Shown in pieces: positions 7,332-11,063 of a stretch of 11,063 nucleotides of DNA. A program made the translations under genes and the position numbers. This DNA comes from Rhodothermales bacterium (GTDB taxonomy: Bacteria; Bacteroidota; Rhodothermia; Rhodothermales; UBA10348). The stretch covers positions 1-11,063 of the forward strand of contig JAURGV010000061.1 in NCBI GenBank assembly GCA_030833605.1, in the 5' to 3' direction. Position 1 is the first letter of the stretch, and each line of letters opens with the position of its first letter. The notes under the pieces were generated by a model. The model was not told the origin of the DNA. It did no database searches and saw nothing but the letters and a program-made list of their open reading frames with translations.

Positions 7332-8084
7332 ATGGCAGAGAACATGAACATCAAATTGAAAGTATGGCGCCAGGCCGGTCCGCATACCCAGGGTCGCTTT
7401 GAAACCTACTCTGTGCCGGATGCCAATCCGCACATGTCCTTCCTTGAGTTGCTAGACGTGCTCAACGAGCAGTTGATTAAATCGGGTACGGATCCGGTTG
7501 AATTTGATCACGATTGTCGCGAAGGCATTTGTGGCTCCTGTGGGGTTGTGGTAGACGGCGTTGCCCATGGACCTCAGCGCAGAACGGCTTGTTGCCAGCT
7601 TCATATGCGGCACTACCAAGACGGTGACACCATTGTGGTCGAGCCGTGGCGTGCTGAAGCATTCCCGATTATCAAAGACTTGGTAGTGGATCGTTCGGCC
7701 TTTGATCGAATTATTGCGGCTGGTGGCTACGTTTCCATCAACGCAGGTTCAGCCCAAGATGCCAATAACTTGCCTATAGCCAAGGATAAAGCTGATTTAG
7801 CGATGGACTATGCCGCTTGTATTGGATGTGGTGCCTGTGTGGCTGCTTGTCCCAATGCATCGGCATCGTTGTTCACGGCAGCCAAGATCTCGCATCTAGC
7901 CATGCTTCCTCAAGGAAGTCCTGAACGCAAAAAACGCGTGACGGCCATGGTGGATCAAATGGCAGAAGAAGGATTTGGCGATTGCTCGAACCACGCCGAA
8001 TGCGAGGCGGTTTGTCCGAAAGGCATTTCTATCTCTTCTATCGCGACTATGCGTAGAGAGTACATGAAAGCGATGCTGAGCTAG
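7332..8084 (+). CDS. sdhB: Succinate dehydrogenase iron-sulfur subunit
   Basis: Carries electrons from the SdhA flavin through three iron-sulfur clusters to the heme/quinone site in SdhC. The N-terminal half is a plant-ferredoxin-like domain holding the [2Fe-2S] cluster: Cys62, Cys67 and Cys70 in CREGICGSC plus a cysteine of TACCQ (87/88). The C-terminal half is a bacterial-ferredoxin-like domain: CIGCGACVAACPN (Cys163, 166, 169, 173) and CSNHAECEAVCPKG (Cys218, 224, 228) give the ligands for [4Fe-4S] and [3Fe-4S] clusters, with the same spacing as in E. coli SdhB. All ligands are present and the 250-residue length is normal. Two start codons are possible, ATG 7332 and ATG 7344 (MNIKLKVWRQ); the first is kept, and neither has a strong Shine-Dalgarno. 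It is the last gene of sdhCAB and converges on purQ. Confidence 0.97.
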   Translation: MAENMNIKLKVWRQAGPHTQGRFETYSVPDANPHMSFLELLDVLNEQLIKSGTDPVEFDHDCREGICGSCGVVVDGVAHGPQRRTACCQLHMRHYQDGDTIVVEPWRAEAFPIIKDLVVDRSAFDRIIAAGGYVSINAGSAQDANNLPIAKDKADLAMDYAACIGCGACVAACPNASASLFTAAKISHLAMLPQGSPERKKRVTAMVDQMAEEGFGDCSNHAECEAVCPKGISISSIATMRREYMKAMLS

Positions 8085-8110
8085 GCGTTAGCTAGAGAAG
8101 CCGACTTGTA

Positions 8111-8174
8111 AGCGTTTACGCTCTAACCAGCGAAGCCAACGGGTTAGCGTTTACGCTCTAACCAGCGAAGCCAA
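8111..8174. repeat. 29-bp direct repeat duplicating the purQ 3' end
   Basis: Positions 8111-8139 and 8146-8174 are identical over 29 bases (starting AGCGTTTACGCTC), separated by six bases, for a period of 35. The right copy contains the last codons and stop of purQ (minus strand, coding LASLVRA-stop). The left copy repeats this outside the gene. A shorter, diverged relative (gcgttagctagagaagccgac) may lie at 8085-8105, right after the sdhB stop. The repeat reads as a small tandem duplication or an intergenic repeat element that supplies the purQ terminus. Confidence 0.85.
8142..8163. terminator. Possible bidirectional terminator hairpin at the purQ stop codon
   Basis: GGTTAG at 8142-8147 pairs perfectly with CTAACC at 8158-8163; alternatively GGTT plus AGCG pair with CGCT plus AACC, leaving a two-base bulge and a TTTA loop. 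Since the hairpin sits between the convergent sdhB and purQ genes it could end both transcripts. No T-rich tail follows on either strand, so it is not a classic intrinsic terminator. The left repeat copy lacks the outer arm. Confidence 0.35.
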
Positions 8175-8852
8175 GATTGATTCAAACATCTTGATCCCAT
8201 CTGTGCGTCCCAGAATGGCTTCTGAAGCGCGTTCAGGGTGGGGCATCATACCCAGCACGTTGCCTTGCTCATTCAGAATTCCGGCAATGCCACGGGATGC
8301 TCCGTTTGGATTGGATTCGGGGGTAACAGCGCCTGTCGCATCACAATATTTGAATGCGACTCGTCCTTCCCCTTCTAGTCGATCTAGAATTTCTTCTGAG
8401 GCTATGTAGTTTCCGTCGCCGTGCGCTACCGGAATGGTGAGCACTTCACCTTGGGCCAGCTGATTGGTAAACAAGCTGGTATTGTTCTCGGTGCGGAGTT
8501 GTACGTCTTTACAAATGAATCGCAACGATTCGTTTCGCATCAAAGCGCCCGGTAACAATCCGGACTCACAAAGAATTTGGAAGCCGTTGCAGATACCCAT
8601 GACCGGTCCACCGTCATTGGCAAAACGGACAACATCTTTCATGATAGGCGAAAAGCGAGCGATAGCACCGCTTCTGAGGTAGTCGCCATAGGAAAAACCA
8701 CCCGGGACAATTACAAAATCGACATCTCCCAAAGAGGCTTCTTTGTGCCAAATAAACCGCGCTTCCTGGCCAAATACGTGTTTGGCAACGTGGTAAGCAT
8801 CGTGGTCACAATTGGACCCGGGGAAAACTATGACTCCGAAACGGACGGACAT
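8151..8852 (-). CDS. purQ: Phosphoribosylformylglycinamidine synthase subunit PurQ (glutaminase)
   Basis: The glutamine amidotransferase subunit of FGAM synthase, the fourth step of de novo IMP synthesis. It releases ammonia from glutamine for PurL, with PurS as the bridging subunit. The 233-residue class I amidotransferase fold shows FGVIVFPGSNCDHD (5-18), PGGFSYGDYLRSGAIA (50-65), the nucleophile elbow GICNGFQIL with Cys88, and MMPHPERA with His205 and Glu207 completing the catalytic triad. This is the small stand-alone PurQ, not the large fused PurL type of enterobacteria, so separate purL and purS genes are expected elsewhere; neither is in the window. ATG 8852 directly opens the MSVRFGVIVFPG start usual for the family. 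The gene stands alone, divergent from the DUF58 operon and convergent with sdhB, and its last seven codons lie in the 29-bp repeat. Confidence 0.97.
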   Translation of the reverse strand: MSVRFGVIVFPGSNCDHDAYHVAKHVFGQEARFIWHKEASLGDVDFVIVPGGFSYGDYLRSGAIARFSPIMKDVVRFANDGGPVMGICNGFQILCESGLLPGALMRNESLRFICKDVQLRTENNTSLFTNQLAQGEVLTIPVAHGDGNYIASEEILDRLEGEGRVAFKYCDATGAVTPESNPNGASRGIAGILNEQGNVLGMMPHPERASEAILGRTDGIKMFESILASLVRA

Positions 8853-9066
8853 GGCGAATCAGTCAAAATGATGGATTACAAACAGACCCCAATATACAAA
8901 TACAAGGATTGCCCATTCCTACACGTTTTGTAAAAGCCGACCGGCAACAAGATGATTCACTAAGAGTTTGCGGAGCTCGACCATTTTTAAACGCAATTGA
9001 CACAACAACAGCGTACACTTACGCGTTAATCCTTTTCAAACCGTAAAGAAAGTAGCTGCCGCCAGG
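8853..9066. promoter_or_regulatory. Divergent purQ/DUF58 spacer with a perfect inverted repeat
   Basis: The spacer separates purQ (left, minus) from the DUF58 operon (right, plus). A -35-like TTGACA lies at 8997-9002, but no matching -10 sits at 16-18 bases. At 9011-9024, GCGTA-CACT-TACGC is a perfect 5-bp inverted repeat. It is nested within looser outer arms, AACGC (8990-8994) and GCGTT (9023-9027), about 40-55 bases before the DUF58 start. It could be an operator or part of a promoter. The AGG at 9064-9066 abuts the ATG, too close for a normal ribosome site. Confidence 0.35.
8879..8905 (-). promoter_or_regulatory. Candidate Bacteroidota-type promoter of purQ
   Basis: On the minus strand, TTG (8903-8905) is followed after 16 bases by TCTGTTTG (8879-8886). 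The second element matches the Bacteroidota -7 consensus TAnnTTTG at all but the second position. The implied transcription start is about 20 bases before ATG 8852, giving a short leader. The assignment rests on a single loose motif match. Confidence 0.25.
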
Positions 9067-9942
9067 ATGATCCCCAAGGAGTTGTTCAGAAAAATTCGTC
9101 AGATAGAAATCCGAACCAAAGGGTTGGTACGGAATATTTTTGGGGGCGAATACCATTCCGCATTTAAAGGGACCGGGATGGAGTTTGCGGAAGTTCGGCC
9201 GTATCAATTCGGCGACGATATCCGCAATATTGACTGGAACGTATCGGCCCGCTACGACGAAACGTTCATCAAAGTGTTTGAAGAAGAGCGTGAACAGACA
9301 GTCATGTTGGTCGTCGATATTTCTGGTTCCGAAGATTTTGCATCGGTCGGCCAGTTTAAGCGGGAAATGGCAGCGGAAATATGTGCTGTGGTCGCCTTTA
9401 GTGCCATTCAAAACAACGACAAAGTTGGCCTTTTACTGTTTTCCGACCGGGTTGAGCTGTTCGTACCTCCCAAAAAAGGCAAGAAACACGTCCTCAGACT
9501 TATTAGAGACCTATTTGCGCACCAAAAGCAGTCCAATGGGACCCAGCTTAAGGTCGCTTTAGACCATTTGGTCAAGGTGCTCCATCGTCGATCCATCGTA
9601 ATGGTGTTAAGCGATTTCATGGATTCGAACTTTGAAAATGCCCTCCGCGCCGTTTCCAGAAGGCATGATACCATCGCCGTTCATATGGTAGATCCGGTAG
9701 AAGTGGACATTCCGGATGTGGGTCTTCTTGAGGTAACGGACGCTGAAACGGGGCAACAGCTTCTCGTAGATACAAGCAGCTCCCACGTCAGAGATCACTA
9801 TTTGGCAGAGTCACAGGCTCGGGAGCGGGACGTTGAAATGCTAATGCGGCGCCTCCGGGTAGACCGCGTTCCTATTCATACGGATGAAGGATATGTTGAC
9901 CCGCTTATTCGCTTCTTCCGTAGACGAAATAAAATGGCGTGA
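9067..9942 (+). CDS. DUF58 domain protein of a Bat/MoxR-type operon
   Basis: A member of the DUF58 family, which has a von Willebrand factor A-like fold and is usually coded between a MoxR AAA+ ATPase and membrane vWA (Bat) proteins. The biochemical role is unproven; chaperone-like metal or complex assembly and oxidative or envelope stress tolerance have been proposed. The 291-residue protein shows the DUF58 signature EFAEVRPYQFGDDIRNIDWN (39-58) and SARYDETFIKVFEEERE. It also shows a vWA-like metal site, VVDISGSED (Asp84, Ser86, Ser88), with a second conserved acidic motif LSDFMD near Asp183. No membrane segment is seen. Start ATG 9067 (MIPKELFRKIRQIEIRTKGL) is typical of Bacteroidota members. 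The usual upstream moxR gene is absent here: purQ lies divergently 214 bases away, so this operon begins with DUF58. The stop overlaps the next gene by four bases. Confidence 0.93.
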   Translation: MIPKELFRKIRQIEIRTKGLVRNIFGGEYHSAFKGTGMEFAEVRPYQFGDDIRNIDWNVSARYDETFIKVFEEEREQTVMLVVDISGSEDFASVGQFKREMAAEICAVVAFSAIQNNDKVGLLLFSDRVELFVPPKKGKKHVLRLIRDLFAHQKQSNGTQLKVALDHLVKVLHRRSIVMVLSDFMDSNFENALRAVSRRHDTIAVHMVDPVEVDIPDVGLLEVTDAETGQQLLVDTSSSHVRDHYLAESQARERDVEMLMRRLRVDRVPIHTDEGYVDPLIRFFRRRNKMA

Positions 9943-11057
9943 TCGGAAAAAACCAACATAGAACGGATGTTGCAGGATGGGTTCGCAGCTCATTTAGCCG
10001 ATCCAAACGGTGGCTGGGCTATGGGGTAGCTTATGCTCTATTCGCATTATCCATCATCAGCCCCGTAGCTGCCCAAAATGTTGAATCCATCGTCTCCAAG
10101 GATTCCGTGTCCGTTGGCGACCGATTCAACCTAACCGTTTTTATTGGACACGACGGTTCGAGAATGGCTCTTTTCCCGCACAATCTGCGACCGGACTCGC
10201 TGAATCGGATACAAGCTCCGTTTATACTGGGCGATCTAGAAATTATTCGCGTAGTTCAGCAAGGAAATAAGCCGTATATCAATGGCGGACAAATAGATTC
10301 GGTGGTCTACGAAGTCACTACTTTTGCGCTCGATACCGCGCGCGTTGCCGGCATCCCGGTTGGTTTAGCCACGGAAATAGACACTCTATTTGGGATGGGC
10401 GCACTGGTTGAAGTCAAGGTCGGTTCTCTGGTACCTGCGGATGCAGCCGAATTGAAAGATATTATGCCACTAGCCGAGTTCCCTCGGTCGTGGTGGCCAT
10501 GGATTATTGGTGTTTTGGCTCTATTGGCGGTAGCCGCTGGCATTTGGTGGTGGAGACGTAAAACGGACGCTGAGGTTGAAGTGGCTGAACCCATCTCGGA
10601 CACTCCTCCGTATGATGAAGCGGTCCAACGACTTACGCGATTGGAATCCTTCGATTTGAATGATCCAAAATCGGTCAAGCCGTTTTATGTGGAGTTGACC
10701 GATATCCTTAGAACGTATGTAGGTCGCCGAGCACACGTTCCTGCCCTTGAATCCACCACGCGGGAGTTGATGAATCGTCTACGCCAGTTGGTTCAAGATG
10801 AAGTGGTAACCGGGGATGTACTTGCAGAGATCGACACCGTATTGTCCCACGCCGACATGGTGAAGTTTGCCGATCTTAAACCTCTTTTAGAACAAACCAG
10901 GGCGATGGTCACGGAAACGAGAGGAGCCATAGAAGACACTGAGTCGGCCTTCCGAAAGCGCGATGCACAGCGACGAGCCGAGGAGCTACGTAGGCTAGAA
11001 CAAGAATCGTATGCTCCACAAAGCAGTGTTTCTGAACGGGAGGTAAACCAACCATGA
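9939..11057 (+). CDS. Bat-operon membrane protein with signal sequence (DUF4381-like)
   Basis: An envelope protein of unknown function. Residues 25-45 are a basic-then-hydrophobic signal segment with a plausible cleavage after PVAA (about 45). Residues 46-182 are an extracytoplasmic beta-rich domain resembling the oxygen-tolerance (BatD-like) N-terminal region: DSVSVGDRFNLTVFI, then VVYEVTTFALDTARVAGIPV. Residues 185-206 form a Trp-flanked membrane helix. Residues 222-325 form a cytoplasmic helical domain with ALESTTRELMNRL and a MVKFADLKP motif seen in DUF4381-like proteins encoded next to DUF58 and batA. The Arg/Glu-rich C-terminus is probably coiled coil. It starts with GTG 9939, overlapping the DUF58 stop (GTGA), which suggests translational coupling; its own stop overlaps the next start (ATGA at 11054). 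The first convenient in-frame ATG is internal, past the signal segment, which supports the GTG. The family name is assigned from motif memory and is less certain than the operon placement. Confidence 0.85.
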   Translation: MIGKNQHRTDVAGWVRSSFSRSKRWLGYGVAYALFALSIISPVAAQNVESIVSKDSVSVGDRFNLTVFIGHDGSRMALFPHNLRPDSLNRIQAPFILGDLEIIRVVQQGNKPYINGGQIDSVVYEVTTFALDTARVAGIPVGLATEIDTLFGMGALVEVKVGSLVPADAAELKDIMPLAEFPRSWWPWIIGVLALLAVAAGIWWWRRKTDAEVEVAEPISDTPPYDEAVQRLTRLESFDLNDPKSVKPFYVELTDILRTYVGRRAHVPALESTTRELMNRLRQLVQDEVVTGDVLAEIDTVLSHADMVKFADLKPLLEQTRAMVTETRGAIEDTESAFRKRDAQRRAEELRRLEQESYAPQSSVSEREVNQP

Positions 11058-11063
11058 CGTTTG
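11054..11063 (+). CDS. Start of next operon gene, cut by window edge (BatA-like expected)
   Basis: ATG 11054 overlaps the preceding stop by four bases (ATGA), and the first codons read MTF before the window ends. Nothing in these ten bases identifies the product. In related operons the next gene is a membrane-anchored vWA protein (BatA), so that is the expectation from gene order only. Confidence 0.45.

Noticed and set aside
8577..8933. Plus-strand frame across the purQ start and spacer
   Set aside because: Antisense to PurQ active-site coding sequence for most of its length, with no features of its own.

Overview
The window looks like ordinary core chromosome of a Bacteroidota/Rhodothermota-type bacterium (FCB group). 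The evidence is protein character, not a database match. The succinate dehydrogenase is a three-gene sdhC-sdhA-sdhB set with a single five-helix cytochrome b558-type subunit. The RNase E/G has the short N-terminus typical of that group. A DUF58 gene is followed by a membrane protein in the style of Bacteroidota 'Bat' (aerotolerance) operons. Shine-Dalgarno sequences are weak or absent at nearly every start. Base composition is balanced, and no mobile element, CRISPR array, tRNA or rRNA was seen.

Layout. (1) Positions 1-2767, minus strand: the first 922 codons of an RNase E/G gene that runs off the left edge. It has an intact catalytic core, a large charged insertion in the S1 region, no visible zinc-link cysteine motif, and a disordered Ala/Lys/Glu tail of more than 320 residues built from short repeats. 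(2) 2768-3312: a 545-base divergent spacer holding the 5' leader of the RNase gene and a doubtful 197-codon reading frame that overlaps the start of that gene. (3) 3313-8084, plus strand: gltA (citrate synthase) and sdhCAB (succinate:quinone oxidoreductase), a cluster linking the TCA cycle to the respiratory chain. (4) 8085-8150: a short convergent spacer in which the 3' end of purQ is duplicated as a 29-bp direct repeat and a hairpin spans the purQ stop codon. (5) 8151-8852, minus strand: purQ of purine biosynthesis. (6) 8853-9066: a divergent spacer with a promoter-like motif for purQ and a small perfect inverted repeat before the next operon. (7) 9067 to the right edge, plus strand: a DUF58 (vWA-like) gene, a secreted/membrane-anchored protein of a Bat-type operon, and the first codons of a third gene. 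These three are joined by 4-base stop/start overlaps.

The annotated enzymes are conventional and their catalytic residues can be read from the sequence. I found no clear sign of an undescribed multi-gene system. The least ordinary items are the architecture of the RNase E/G, its long leader with an overlapping open frame, and the purQ 3'-end duplication.
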